Source: Polaromonas sp. (GTDB lineage: Bacteria; Pseudomonadota; Gammaproteobacteria; Burkholderiales; Burkholderiaceae_C). Taken from it: a DNA stretch of 64,000 nucleotides. Under the pieces are notes generated by a model. It searched no databases, was not told the origin of the DNA, and was given only the letters and a program-made list of their open reading frames with translations. The stretch covers positions 248,001 through 312,000 of the forward strand of contig NZ_JACPOF010000017.1 of assembly GCF_016185115.1 (NCBI RefSeq). The letters are read 5' to 3'. A program made the position numbers and the translations under genes. Shown here piece after piece: positions 35,959-44,672 of this stretch; position 1 is the stretch's first letter, and each line of letters opens with the position of its first letter.

Positions 35959-37863
35959 TCAATCACGGGCCTTGGAGAACTTGCCGGGCTTCTTGGCTGC
36001 ATCGCGTGGCACAAACACCTTGCCTGCAGGGCGTGCAAAAGCAGGCTTGCGATCGGCGAAGTCAGGGCGTGGTGCAAAGCCTTCGTTGCGTGCACCGCGG
36101 GGTGCTGCAAAACCGGCGTTGTTGTTATTGCCAAAACCGCGGTCGTCCTGGCGGCGTGGGCCACGGTCATTAAAACCGGAACGGTCTGCGTAGTTGCCTT
36201 GTGGTGCAGGACGGCCCTGGAAGGAACCGCCACGGTCATCGCGCGGCTCGCTGCGAGGCGCACCGAAACCACCACGGTCATCACGGTTGCCCTGGAAACC
36301 ACCACCAAAGCCGCCACCGGCAGGCTTGCGGCCGGCGTAACCGCCACCACCGCCGCCGAAGCTGCGGCCACCACCACGGTCATCACGGCCACCGCCGAAA
36401 TTGCCGCGTGGGCGATCGGAGGTAGGTGCGAAACGCTGCTGTGGCTCCAGGCCGGCGATCACGCTGGGCTTGAGGTTTTGCTGGGTGTAGTGTTCGATGT
36501 CCTGGATCTTGCGGCGATCACGGAACTCGGCAATCGTCACAGCCTTGCCTTCACGGCCAGCACGGCCGGTGCGGCCGATACGGTGCACATAATCTTCAGC
36601 CTTCATGGGCAGGCCGTAGTTGACGACGTGGGTAATCGTCGGCACATCAAGGCCGCGGGCAGCCACATCGGTGGCAACCAGAACCTGGACGCGCCCATCG
36701 CGGAAAGCCATCAGGCGGCGGTTGCGCAGGCCCTGGCTCAGTGCACCGTGCAGGGCAACGGCACTGAAGCCTTCCTGGACGAGGTCATTGGCCAGGCCAT
36801 CGCACTCGACCTGCGTGCATGCAAACACGATGGCCTGGTTGATGGTGGTGTCGCGCAGCAGGTGGTCGAGCAACTTGCGCTTGTGCGTCATGTTGTCGGC
36901 CCACAGCAGGGTCTGCGTGATGGAGGTGTGCTTTTCGTGCGGCGAATCAATCTGCACGCGCTGTGGCTCGCGCATCACGCGGGTCGCCAGCTGCATGATG
37001 CGCGGTGCGAAAGTCGCGCTGAACATCATGGTCTGCTTGCGCTCTATGGTGAGCTGGTTCACTTCGGTCAGGTCGTCTGCAAAGCCAAGATCGAGCATGC
37101 GGTCGGCTTCGTCAACAACGAGGAACTGCACCTGATCGAGCTTGATCTGCATGCTGCGCTGCAGGTCGAGCAGACGGCCTGGGGTGGCAACAACGAGGTT
37201 GGCGTTCTGCAGTTTTGCAATTTGCAGCTGGTAAGGAATACCACCCACAACGTTGGCAATACGCAGTCCGCGGCAATGGCGAACCAGGTCAATCGCATCG
37301 GCGCAAACCTGCTGGGCAAGTTCACGGGTAGGGCACAGGATCAGCGCGCCGGGCGTGGCAGGCTTGAAGTTGCGTGCGTTGGTCGGGTCCTTGCGTTTTG
37401 GCTTCTTCAGTGGTGCTTCACCGCGTGCAACAGCTTCGGCACTCAGGCGCTCGAACTCGGCACGCTCGTCACGTTCAGCCTGTTCCTGCTGCTTGAGCAG
37501 GGTATGCAGCACTGGCAGCAGGAACGCTGCCGTCTTGCCACTACCGGTCTGGCTGGAAACCAGCAGGTCGGTGAACTTTGCCTTGCGGGCAGTGTTGGTG
37601 CTGTCTGCATCTAGGGCCTGCATGGCCTGGGGGATGGTTGCCATCTGGACGGCTGTCGGCTGGGTGAAGCCCATATCGGCAACAGCCTGCAGCAGTTCCT
37701 TGGCCAGACCCAGCTTCACGAAGCCGTTAGGCTCTGCAACGATGGCGTCCAGGGACGTTTCGACGCCCTCAGGCGCGTCAGAGAAATCCGCAATCACGTT
37801 GATGTCGGCGTCAGTATTTATTTCGGGCGCAAAGTCGCCACGAGGCTCAAAAGAGTCAGTCAT
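35959..37863 (-). CDS. DEAD-box ATP-dependent RNA helicase with Gly/Arg-rich tail
   Basis: A 634-residue helicase. Q motif GFTQPTAVQ, motif I SSQTGSGKTA, motif II VDEADRMLD, SAT as FSATF and motif VI HRIGRTGRAGREG are all present. An unusual charged insertion (about residues 130-165, EQEQAERDERAEFERL) splits the first RecA domain. The tail from about residue 480 is Gly/Arg/Asp-rich with repeated DDRGG and RGG boxes, as in RhlE/DeaD proteins that bind structured RNA. It remodels RNA in ribosome assembly or decay. ATG 37863 is preferred over a TTG at 37887. Confidence 0.93.
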   Translation of the reverse strand: MTDSFEPRGDFAPEINTDADINVIADFSDAPEGVETSLDAIVAEPNGFVKLGLAKELLQAVADMGFTQPTAVQMATIPQAMQALDADSTNTARKAKFTDLLVSSQTGSGKTAAFLLPVLHTLLKQQEQAERDERAEFERLSAEAVARGEAPLKKPKRKDPTNARNFKPATPGALILCPTRELAQQVCADAIDLVRHCRGLRIANVVGGIPYQLQIAKLQNANLVVATPGRLLDLQRSMQIKLDQVQFLVVDEADRMLDLGFADDLTEVNQLTIERKQTMMFSATFAPRIMQLATRVMREPQRVQIDSPHEKHTSITQTLLWADNMTHKRKLLDHLLRDTTINQAIVFACTQVECDGLANDLVQEGFSAVALHGALSQGLRNRRLMAFRDGRVQVLVATDVAARGLDVPTITHVVNYGLPMKAEDYVHRIGRTGRAGREGKAVTIAEFRDRRKIQDIEHYTQQNLKPSVIAGLEPQQRFAPTSDRPRGNFGGGRDDRGGGRSFGGGGGGYAGRKPAGGGFGGGFQGNRDDRGGFGAPRSEPRDDRGGSFQGRPAPQGNYADRSGFNDRGPRRQDDRGFGNNNNAGFAAPRGARNEGFAPRPDFADRKPAFARPAGKVFVPRDAAKKPGKFSKARD

Positions 37864-37888
37864 GTGTTTCTCACTAATCACCTGCAAG

Positions 37889-37980
37889 CCTTGCTTTTGG
37901 CAAGGTCACAGGAAACTCATCCTCCCGCGTGGCAGGAGGATTCGTTCAATGGTTAAAAAAACATCAACCATCAAACGAAT
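37889..37980 (-). promoter_or_regulatory. Three-hairpin 5' leader of the DEAD-box helicase gene
   Basis: Read on the minus strand there is a long imperfect stem (ATTCGTT / AACGAAT with inner AACCAT/ATGGTT, 37980-37940, T-rich loop), then ATCCTCC/GGAGGAT (37941-37919), then CCTTGC/GCAAGG (37905-37889), 25 bases before the ATG. Cold-shock helicase genes often have structured leaders that control translation; this one may do so or be the helicase's own target. The full gap to orn (37864-38178) otherwise holds a CATAAT-like promoter near 38105 only. Confidence 0.5.
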
Positions 37981-38178
37981 ATTGCGAATCAGGCTGGAAC
38001 AGAAGAACTGAACTGCCGGAGACGGTGGCCCCGATCATTAGGGCCCAAAAGTGTGAGGTAGATGTACAAATGCAGAGCACCCTGTGCAACTGCAAGCCCA
38101 TGATTATGGCACGTTTTACGGGTTTGTACTAATCTTTTTCGAAATGAGTGCCACAAAGGCCCCCAGAACCGTATTGAA

Positions 38179-38742
38179 CTACTTCAGGAAATGCTGGCGG
38201 TAGTGTTCCAGTTCGTCAATCGACTCATGCACATCTGCCAGCGCGGTATGGCTCTGCCGCTTCTTGAACGCGCTGTAGACCTCGGGGCTCCAGCGTTTGG
38301 CGAGTTCCTTGAACGTGCTGACGTCGATGTTGCGGTAGTGCAGAAAAGCCTCCAGCTTCGGCATGTACTTCACCAGAAAGCGCCTGTCCTGGCTGATGGT
38401 GTTACCGCACAAAGGTGACGTGCCCTTGGGCAGGTACTGGGCCAGAAATGCCAGGATTTGCGCCTCGGCATCTGCCTCGCTCACCGTGCTGGCCTTGACC
38501 TTGTCGATCAGCCCGCTGCGGCCGTGGGTGCCCTTGTTCCAGGCATCCATCTGGTCCAGCAGCTCGTCGGACTGGTGAATGGCCAGAACCGGACCTTCGA
38601 TGCGCGGAGTCAGCTGCGGCCCGGTGACGATGACGGCGATTTCTATGAGGCGCTCTTTTTCCGGGTCCAGCCCGGTCATTTCGCAGTCGATCCAGACAAG
38701 GTTCTGATCAGATTTTTTAAGCAGGGGTTCGTTATCAGGCAT
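38179..38742 (-). CDS. orn: Oligoribonuclease
   Basis: A 187-residue DEDDh 3'-5' exonuclease that finishes off short RNA fragments. Motifs: [31 protein letters not shown] and [14 protein letters not shown]. Length is exact for the family. It lies divergent to the M48 protease gene with 35 bases between starts and is separated from the helicase by the leader region. Confidence 0.96.
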   Translation of the reverse strand: MPDNEPLLKKSDQNLVWIDCEMTGLDPEKERLIEIAVIVTGPQLTPRIEGPVLAIHQSDELLDQMDAWNKGTHGRSGLIDKVKASTVSEADAEAQILAFLAQYLPKGTSPLCGNTISQDRRFLVKYMPKLEAFLHYRNIDVSTFKELAKRWSPEVYSAFKKRQSHTALADVHESIDELEHYRQHFLK

Positions 38743-38777
38743 CTTGCGATTCTCGCTGATAGCCTAAACTTCCCTTT

Positions 38778-40067
38778 ATGCGTGACATTTCTCTGGTTTT
38801 CACACTTGTTTTCTGCGCGGCGCTGGTCGTCGGCCTGCTGACCCGTTTTTATCTCGCTTCGCGCCAGATTCGCCATGTCGCCCGGCATCGTGATGCTGTA
38901 CCCACCGCCTTCGCATCCACCATCTCGCTGGAGGCACACCAGAAAGCCGCCGACTACACCATCACCAAGGCGCGCTTCGGCTTGCTGGAAATGGCGTTCG
39001 GCGCCGCCGTGCTCTTGGGCTGGACATTGCTGGGCGGCATTGATGCGGTCAACCAGTTTCTCTCCAACTCAAACCTTGCCAGTTACGGCAGTCTGGTGCC
39101 GCAGCTTGCATTGCTGGCCGCGTTCGGCCTCATCGGCAGCCTGCTGGACCTGCCCTTTACGCTGTACAGCACCTTCAGGATAGAAGAACGCTTTGGTTTC
39201 AACAAAATGACGCTCAAGCTCTGGCTTGGCGACATGGTCAAGGGGCTGCTTGTTGGGGTCATCATCGGCCTGCCTATCGTGGCGCTCATTCTCTGGCTGA
39301 TGGGCAGCGCCGGGCGCTTCTGGTGGCTGGGGGCGTGGGGGGCGTGGATGGCTTTCAATCTTCTGGTTCTGGTGTTGTACCCCACTGTCATCGCCCCCCT
39401 GTTCAACAAGTTCAAGCCTCTTGATGACGAAGTGCTGAAGACCCGGGTGACAGCCCTGATGCAACGCTGCGGCTTTGCGGCCAAAGGCCTGTTTGTCATG
39501 GATGGCAGCAAGCGCTCGGCGCATGCAAATGCGTATTTCACTGGTTTTGGTGCGGCCAAACGTGTGGTGTTTTACGACACGCTGCTCAAGCAGCTCACGC
39601 CCGCAGAAGTCGATGCCGTGCTGGCGCATGAGTTGGGGCACTTCAAGCACAAACACATCATCAAACGCATCGTCCTGATGTTCGCCATCAGCCTGGCAGG
39701 TTTTGCGCTTCTGGGCTGGCTGTCGTCACAGGTCTGGTTTTATACCGGGCTGGGCGTGCGGCCCAACATGACCGGCTCCAACGACGCTTTGGCCTTGTTG
39801 CTCTTCATGCTGATAGTGCCGCTGTTCAGCTTTTTTATCTCGCCGGTCTTCGCCCGTTTTTCACGCAAGCACGAGTTTGAGGCAGATGCCTATGCGGTAT
39901 CGCAGACCGATGGCAGGGATCTTCAAAGCGCCCTGCTCAAGCTCTATCAGGACAATGCCAGCACGCTCACGCCAGACCCGGTGTTTGTGAAGTTCTATTA
40001 CTCGCACCCGCCTGCATCGGAGCGGCTGGCACGTATGGCGCCCGCCCTGCAAGGATCATCATCTTGA
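38778..40067 (+). CDS. M48-family membrane metallopeptidase (Ste24/CAAX-protease-like)
   Basis: A 429-residue membrane protease with about seven helices. The zinc site is HELGH at residue 284, with the third ligand in the EFEADAYAV segment. It has the two-part N-terminal region of Ste24-type proteins rather than the shorter HtpX form. Probable role in membrane protein quality control. Its stop overlaps the phhB start (TTGA), beginning a three-gene coupled operon. Confidence 0.92.
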   Translation: MRDISLVFTLVFCAALVVGLLTRFYLASRQIRHVARHRDAVPTAFASTISLEAHQKAADYTITKARFGLLEMAFGAAVLLGWTLLGGIDAVNQFLSNSNLASYGSLVPQLALLAAFGLIGSLLDLPFTLYSTFRIEERFGFNKMTLKLWLGDMVKGLLVGVIIGLPIVALILWLMGSAGRFWWLGAWGAWMAFNLLVLVLYPTVIAPLFNKFKPLDDEVLKTRVTALMQRCGFAAKGLFVMDGSKRSAHANAYFTGFGAAKRVVFYDTLLKQLTPAEVDAVLAHELGHFKHKHIIKRIVLMFAISLAGFALLGWLSSQVWFYTGLGVRPNMTGSNDALALLLFMLIVPLFSFFISPVFARFSRKHEFEADAYAVSQTDGRDLQSALLKLYQDNASTLTPDPVFVKFYYSHPPASERLARMAPALQGSSS

Positions 40068-40381
40068 ACCCCATACACCAGAACCGCCGCGCGCTCAGCG
40101 CAACCGAAATCGTCACACAACTGAGCAAACTCAACGGCGAGCAGGTGCCGGGATGGCGGCTGATCGATGGTTCGCTTGAAAAAACCTTCAGCTTCAAGAA
40201 CTACTACGAAACGATTGCCTTTGTGAATGCGCTGGCCTTCATCGCCAATGCCGAGGACCACCACCCCGACCTGGCGGTGAGTTACAGCAAATGCACTGTG
40301 CGCTTCAACACCCATGATGTGGACGGCATTTCCGTCAGTGATTTTTTCTGTGCGTCAAAAGCCGACGCACTCTTCACTTGA
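40064..40381 (+). CDS. phhB: Pterin-4a-carbinolamine dehydratase
   Basis: A 105-residue PCD/DCoH protein. Motif EDHHPDLAVSYSKCTVRF holds the His-His pair of the active site. It recycles tetrahydrobiopterin-type cofactors for phenylalanine hydroxylase, but no phhA is adjacent. It uses a TTG start with AAGGA upstream, overlapping the protease stop by four bases; its own stop overlaps the rsgA TTG by four bases. Confidence 0.9.
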   Translation: MNPIHQNRRALSATEIVTQLSKLNGEQVPGWRLIDGSLEKTFSFKNYYETIAFVNALAFIANAEDHHPDLAVSYSKCTVRFNTHDVDGISVSDFFCASKADALFT

Positions 40382-41340
40382 GCAAGCCGGCCAGGCCAGG
40401 CGCAGCCCCCATTGCGGGCACGCGCCCCGGCCTCGTAGTGGCAGGCTTCGGGCGCCACGTTCTGGTGGAGACCGACAGCGGGGAACGCGTCATCTGCCAT
40501 CCACGCGGAAAAAAGAGCCAGGCGGTGGTGGGCGACAGGGTTCGCTGGCTGCCCAGCGAAGACGAAGGCACGATAGAAAAAGTGGAAGAGCGCAGCAACC
40601 TGTTCTACCGGCAGGATGAGATGCGCACCAAATCCTTCGCCGCCAACCTCGACCAGGTGCTGATCCTGATCGCGGCCGAGCCTGAATTTTCTGAAAGCCA
40701 GCTCACACGGGCATTGATTGCCGCCGAAGCGGAACAGATCACGCCCATCATTGCCCTCAACAAAAGCGACCTGGCGGAACCCTTCGGGCGAGCGTGGACA
40801 AAGTCGGCGCCTTACCGTGCGATGGGCTACACCATGCTGCCGCTGGCCATCAAGCCCAAGGTGGAAACCGCTGACAACGCCGAACAACGGGCAGAGCTGA
40901 TGGCCCTGTTGCATGGCAAAAAAACGCTGGTACTGGGCCCCTCAGGCGCAGGAAAGAGCAGCCTGACCAACCTGCTGGTACCGCAGGCAAAAGTGCTGAC
41001 GGCAGAGATTTCGCAGGCCCTCAATTCGGGCAAGCACACCACCACCAGCACCACGCTTTACTGGATAGACGAAGCCCGCACGACTGCGCTGATTGACTCG
41101 CCGGGATTCCAGGAGTTCGGGCTTAACCACATACAGCCCATGCAACTCGCGACGTTGATGCCGGACCTCAAGGCGCATGCGCAAAATTGCAAGTTCTATA
41201 ACTGCACGCATCTGCATGAGCCAGGCTGCGGGGTTATCGCAGAAGTCAATTCGATCGGCAGTGCGCCCTCCACCATCAGCGCAAACCGCTACCGCTTATA
41301 CAGCGAGCTGTTTGAAGAGCTCTCGCAGACCCGTTATTGA
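40378..41340 (+). CDS. rsgA: Ribosome small subunit-dependent GTPase A
   Basis: A 320-residue circularly permuted GTPase acting late in 30S maturation. The G motifs come in permuted order: NKSD, then GPSGAGKSSLTN, then DSPGFQEFG. The N-terminal OB fold starts GLVVAGFGRHVLVE. The C-terminal zinc-binding CKFYNCTHLHEPGC completes it. TTG start overlaps the phhB stop, so the gene is translationally coupled. Confidence 0.95.
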   Translation: MSKPARPGAAPIAGTRPGLVVAGFGRHVLVETDSGERVICHPRGKKSQAVVGDRVRWLPSEDEGTIEKVEERSNLFYRQDEMRTKSFAANLDQVLILIAAEPEFSESQLTRALIAAEAEQITPIIALNKSDLAEPFGRAWTKSAPYRAMGYTMLPLAIKPKVETADNAEQRAELMALLHGKKTLVLGPSGAGKSSLTNLLVPQAKVLTAEISQALNSGKHTTTSTTLYWIDEARTTALIDSPGFQEFGLNHIQPMQLATLMPDLKAHAQNCKFYNCTHLHEPGCGVIAEVNSIGSAPSTISANRYRLYSELFEELSQTRY

Positions 41341-41346
41341 GCCTGT

Positions 41347-42372
41347 TCAGCCAAGCAGGCGTGCAAGCGTCAGCAAGGCCAGCAACACCATCCACAGCAC
41401 GACAGACCGCCACACCAGCCCGACGATGCTGCGCAAATGGGCCGGCTCTGGTTCGCGGCCCGGCGTAGGCTCAATGATGGAGGACTGATCTGCATCCAGA
41501 CCACCCGCCTGGAACCCCTGGGACGTATTCGGAGAGAACACCGTCTTCAGCGCTTCACCGCCCAGGCGTACGTTCACGGCACCGGATGTAGCCGCCAGAA
41601 TAATGCCGTCGTTGCGGCTGTCCGTTGCTGCCGGAGCGTCAGCCGTAAACCGCTGGGTGTAGTTGCGCCATGCATCGATGGCATCCTCGAAACTCCCGAC
41701 CACTGCAAAGCCGAGGGCGGTGACACGCGCGGGCACAAAATCAATCACACCCCAGGCCTTCAGGGCAGCGCCCTGCAGCGCCGGACTGGCACCCTCGCCC
41801 GCCGAAGGCGTTTTGCTTTTGTACATCCAGTAGCGGGAAACAAACTCGCTCATGCGGTACATGACGGCGCCCGCAGGCCCAAGGCCCAGGGCCGCCAGCA
41901 CCGAGAACCATCCCAGCACGCCAAAAACATGGCGATGCGCCGCCAGCACCGAATACTCAATCACGTGCCTGACGATTTCGCTGCGCGGCAACTCGCTCGC
42001 ATCAACCTGCCGCCATTGCGCGAGAAGTTCGCGCGCAAGTGCTTCGTCGCCATCATCCAGCGCGTCGCGTATATCGGTGAAGTGGTGGCTGAACTGCCTG
42101 AAGCCAAGCGTGACATACAGAATCGCCACACTCCAGATGAAAGCCAGCACGGCACTGATGCTCCAGAGCAGCCAGTGGATCGCCAGCGTCGCCACGGCAG
42201 GCGCGATGACGGTGACAGTCCAGGCGATCCAGCCGTGATGCGGCTTGCCGGCATCAAGACTGCGGCTGGCCCAGCGTGCCCAGCCCCGAAATGTTGAGTG
42301 AATCCAGTTGCCGCGGGCCAGTGGCCGGGCCTGTTCAATGATGAGTGCAAACAATACGGCAAGAAAGCTCAT
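41347..42372 (-). CDS. CobD/CbiB (AmpE)-like membrane protein
   Basis: A 341-residue membrane protein with about five helices. Entry MSFLAVLFALIIEQARPLARGN and motifs such as GFRQFSHHFTDIRDALDDGD match the CobD/AmpE-like family in Burkholderiales. No cobalamin genes or B12 riboswitch are near, so a role in cobinamide synthesis is doubtful. Converges with rsgA, six bases between stops. Confidence 0.85.
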   Translation of the reverse strand: MSFLAVLFALIIEQARPLARGNWIHSTFRGWARWASRSLDAGKPHHGWIAWTVTVIAPAVATLAIHWLLWSISAVLAFIWSVAILYVTLGFRQFSHHFTDIRDALDDGDEALARELLAQWRQVDASELPRSEIVRHVIEYSVLAAHRHVFGVLGWFSVLAALGLGPAGAVMYRMSEFVSRYWMYKSKTPSAGEGASPALQGAALKAWGVIDFVPARVTALGFAVVGSFEDAIDAWRNYTQRFTADAPAATDSRNDGIILAATSGAVNVRLGGEALKTVFSPNTSQGFQAGGLDADQSSIIEPTPGREPEPAHLRSIVGLVWRSVVLWMVLLALLTLARLLG

Positions 42373-42388
42373 AAGGAATCATAACTGG

Positions 42389-42487
42389 CCCCCACGGTCG
42401 CTCACTTCGTGTAGCTCCCTGCCCCCCGAGGGGGCCGCTGCGCCTGCGGTCTGGCGAAGCCAGTCCCGCGGCCCCTGCTTGCGAAGA
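42389..42487 (+). repeat. GC-rich dispersed repeat, family R, copy 1
   Basis: It begins CCCCCACGGTCGCTCACTTC, runs through CTGCCCCCCGAGGGGGCCGC and CTGCGCCTGCGGTCTGG, and ends GCGGCCCCTGCTTGCGAAG. Five copies occur in this window. It sits upstream of the CobD-like gene. No coding role. Confidence 0.85.
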
Positions 42488-42543
42488 CACCGCTTCGCTT
42501 TGCGGCTAGAAAAGACGGTGGACTTCGGCGAATACCGAATAGA

Positions 42544-43260
42544 TCAGGCACTCAGGAAACGATAGAGATTGCGCAACATACCTGCCGTCGCGCCCCAGAT
42601 AAAACGCTCCGTGGGGTCAAGGCCGCCCACAACTGCAGGATCGAGGTAAGGCATGGACAGCCACTGGCGGGTCACGCCGTCAAACTCGACCTGGTGGCGC
42701 CTGTGGTGCGCAGGGTTCATGAGGTAGGACAAGGGCACCTCAAACACATCGGCCACCTCGCCGGGATTGGGCTGTAGCACAAAGCCGGGCGTCACCAGCG
42801 CCACGACAGGCGTGATGATGTAGGCCGTGCCGGTCACATAAGTTGGCAGCGTACCCAGAACCTCGACATGGTTGCGCGTCAGACCCACCTCTTCATGGGC
42901 TTCGCGCAAGGCCGTATCAACAGCATCGACATCAGTGTCGTCGGTCCTTCCGCCAGGAAAGGCGATCTGGCCGGAATGAGTGGAGAGATTGGTGGTCCGC
43001 TGCGTCAACAGCAAGGTCAGTTCATCGCGCATGACCAGCGGTACCAACACTGCCGCGAGTGCCGGCTGGCGGTCCGCAAATCTTTTCTCGACGCTGTGCT
43101 CGGGCGACCACTCTGGCGGACTCAGGAATCGCGCACGAAGCGCCTGCGGCGTCAGCCGTTCCAGCGCCACACCCGAGAGGTGATCGTCCACGCCAAGCAC
43201 CGGAATGCTGCGGGGGTCAAATTTGGGAAGAGGTTTTGTGAACTCGGTGGGGGAAGACAT
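42544..43260 (-). CDS. NUDIX hydrolase, CoA pyrophosphatase-like
   Basis: A 238-residue NUDIX protein. The box is FPGGRTDDTDVDAVDTALREAHEEVGL, with the spacing of the CoA/NADH pyrophosphatase (NudL/YeaB) branch. The preceding LLTQRTTNLSTHSGQIAFPGG is also family-typical. It hydrolyses nucleoside diphosphates linked to X, probably CoA or its oxidised form. Lies downstream of the rplS terminator. Confidence 0.9.
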   Translation of the reverse strand: MSSPTEFTKPLPKFDPRSIPVLGVDDHLSGVALERLTPQALRARFLSPPEWSPEHSVEKRFADRQPALAAVLVPLVMRDELTLLLTQRTTNLSTHSGQIAFPGGRTDDTDVDAVDTALREAHEEVGLTRNHVEVLGTLPTYVTGTAYIITPVVALVTPGFVLQPNPGEVADVFEVPLSYLMNPAHHRRHQVEFDGVTRQWLSMPYLDPAVVGGLDPTERFIWGATAGMLRNLYRFLSA

Positions 43261-43292
43261 GCGCTGGGCCTTTTGCTGCCATTTTCAGGCAA

Positions 43293-43322
43293 AAAAAAGC
43301 CGCCCATGAAGAGCGGCTTTTT
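43293..43322. terminator. Intrinsic terminator of the rpsP-rplS operon
   Basis: AAAAGCCGC and GCGGCTTTT stem around a nine-base loop, with a T-run on the minus strand. It lies about 15 bases past the rplS stop. Confidence 0.88.
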
Positions 43323-43335
43323 GCGGGCGGGCAGC

Positions 43336-43701
43336 TTAAGCGGCCTTGGCGCCCAGCTTTTCCTTGATACGTGCAGACTTGCCGCTGCGGCTACGCAGGT
43401 AGTACAGCTTGGCGCGGCGCACGTCACCACGGCGCTTGACTTCGATCTTGGCGATCAGCGGGCTGTAGACCTGGAAGGTACGCTCGACGCCTTCACCGTT
43501 GGAAATCTTGCGGACGATGAAGCTGGAGTTCAGGCCGCGATTGCGCTTGGCAATCACAACGCCTTCAAACGCCTGCACACGCTTGCGGGTACCTTCAACC
43601 ACGTTGACGCTGACAATGACGGTGTCGCCAGGCGCGTAAACGGGAACAGTCTTGTTGAGGCGGGCAATTTCTTCCTGCTCAAGGGTCTGGATCAGATTCA
43701 T
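43336..43701 (-). CDS. rplS: 50S ribosomal protein L19
   Basis: A 121-residue L19 with the typical start [12 protein letters not shown] and the core [36 protein letters not shown] and [16 protein letters not shown]. It is at the subunit interface of the 50S. The ATG at 43701 is family-consistent; the frame runs further upstream without support. Last gene of the rpsP-rimM-trmD-rplS operon. Confidence 0.98.
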   Translation of the reverse strand: MNLIQTLEQEEIARLNKTVPVYAPGDTVIVSVNVVEGTRKRVQAFEGVVIAKRNRGLNSSFIVRKISNGEGVERTFQVYSPLIAKIEVKRRGDVRRAKLYYLRSRSGKSARIKEKLGAKAA

Positions 43702-43831
43702 AAAAATTCCAATTTCACTTTTTCGTTCATTCGCGAGCTGCGCTAAAGACCGCAAATCCAGGGGTTGCGCGCCAATATGAACATATCGGGCAACGTGGTT
43801 GCAGTGGCCGCCAGAGGACCGAAAAGCCTTT

Positions 43832-43837
43832 GATTAT
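43832..43837 (-). promoter_or_regulatory. Candidate -10 box between trmD and rplS
   Basis: Read on the minus strand the hexamer is TATAAT, just after the trmD stop and 131 bases upstream of rplS. No good -35 box is seen at the right spacing. It suggests rplS may be transcribed independently as well as from the operon promoter. Confidence 0.4.
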
Positions 43838-43843
43838 AGCAAG

Positions 43844-44623
43844 TCAGGCGTCTTTTTCGGGATTTTCAAACAAATCCATCAGAAAAGCCTCGTCGCCAGG
43901 AGTCAATTGCCCGGCTTCCCTGGCCTTCTGGACGAGTTCCGGGCGCTGCTTTTGCGTCAGCGCCAGCCGCTGGTCGCGCCGCCAGCGCTCAATGTGGCTG
44001 TGGTTGCCGGACAACAGGATTGCAGGGACTGTCTGCCTGCGCCAGGACTCCGGGCGGGTGTAGTGCGGGCAGTCCAGCAGGCCATCCAGCGCGGGATTGA
44101 AGCTGTCGAACTGGTGGCTGCCCTCGTCATTGAGCACGCCGGGCTGCAGCCTTGCGACGGCATCCAGCAAGGCCATGGCCGCAATCTCGCCGCCCGACAG
44201 CACGAAGTCACCCAGGCTGATCTGCATATCGACATGGGCATCAATAAAGCGCTGGTCCAGGCCCTCATAGCGGCCGCACACCAGCACGGCACCGGGGCCC
44301 GCAGACCAGCTCTCAACAGCCGTGTGGGTGAGCGTTTCGCCAATGGGCGAGAAAAGTACGACCGGGGCGGCAGCGCAGCCATTCGCCAGACGATCTGCCT
44401 GTATTTTTTCAAGGCACAGGCTCAGCGGTTCAGCCAGCATGACCATGCCGGGGCCACCGCCAAACGGCCTGTCATCCACGCGGCGATAGCTGCCGTCAGC
44501 AAAATCGCGGGGATTCCAGAACTTCACGTCCACCAGGCCAGATTCATAGGCGCGGCGGGTCACGCCGCTCGTCAGAAATGGCGTGAACAGCTCGGGGAAA
44601 AGGGTGATGACATCAAAGCGCAT
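43844..44623 (-). CDS. trmD: tRNA (guanosine(37)-N1)-methyltransferase
   Basis: A 259-residue SPOUT-fold enzyme that methylates G37 of tRNA to prevent frameshifting. Motifs DDRPFGGGPGMVM near residue 50, YEGLDQRFIDAHVD and SLGDFVLSGGEIA (knot). The ATG at 44623 starts MRFDVITLFPELF as usual; a longer frame overlaps rimM. It follows rimM by 49 bases. Confidence 0.97.
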   Translation of the reverse strand: MRFDVITLFPELFTPFLTSGVTRRAYESGLVDVKFWNPRDFADGSYRRVDDRPFGGGPGMVMLAEPLSLCLEKIQADRLANGCAAAPVVLFSPIGETLTHTAVESWSAGPGAVLVCGRYEGLDQRFIDAHVDMQISLGDFVLSGGEIAAMALLDAVARLQPGVLNDEGSHQFDSFNPALDGLLDCPHYTRPESWRRQTVPAILLSGNHSHIERWRRDQRLALTQKQRPELVQKAREAGQLTPGDEAFLMDLFENPEKDA

Positions 44624-44672
44624 GGAGAACCATTTTGCGCGACATTTGCGCTGCGGCAAGTACGCGAGACGC

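Noticed and set aside
36199..37614. 471-codon open frame opposite the DEAD-box helicase
   Set aside because: The low-complexity Thr/Ala-rich start is the reverse of the RGG tail; the remainder is antisense to helicase motifs.
41347..42372. Cobalamin biosynthesis locus
   Set aside because: The CobD-like gene stands alone, with no B12 riboswitch or other cob genes; more likely a family of general membrane proteins.
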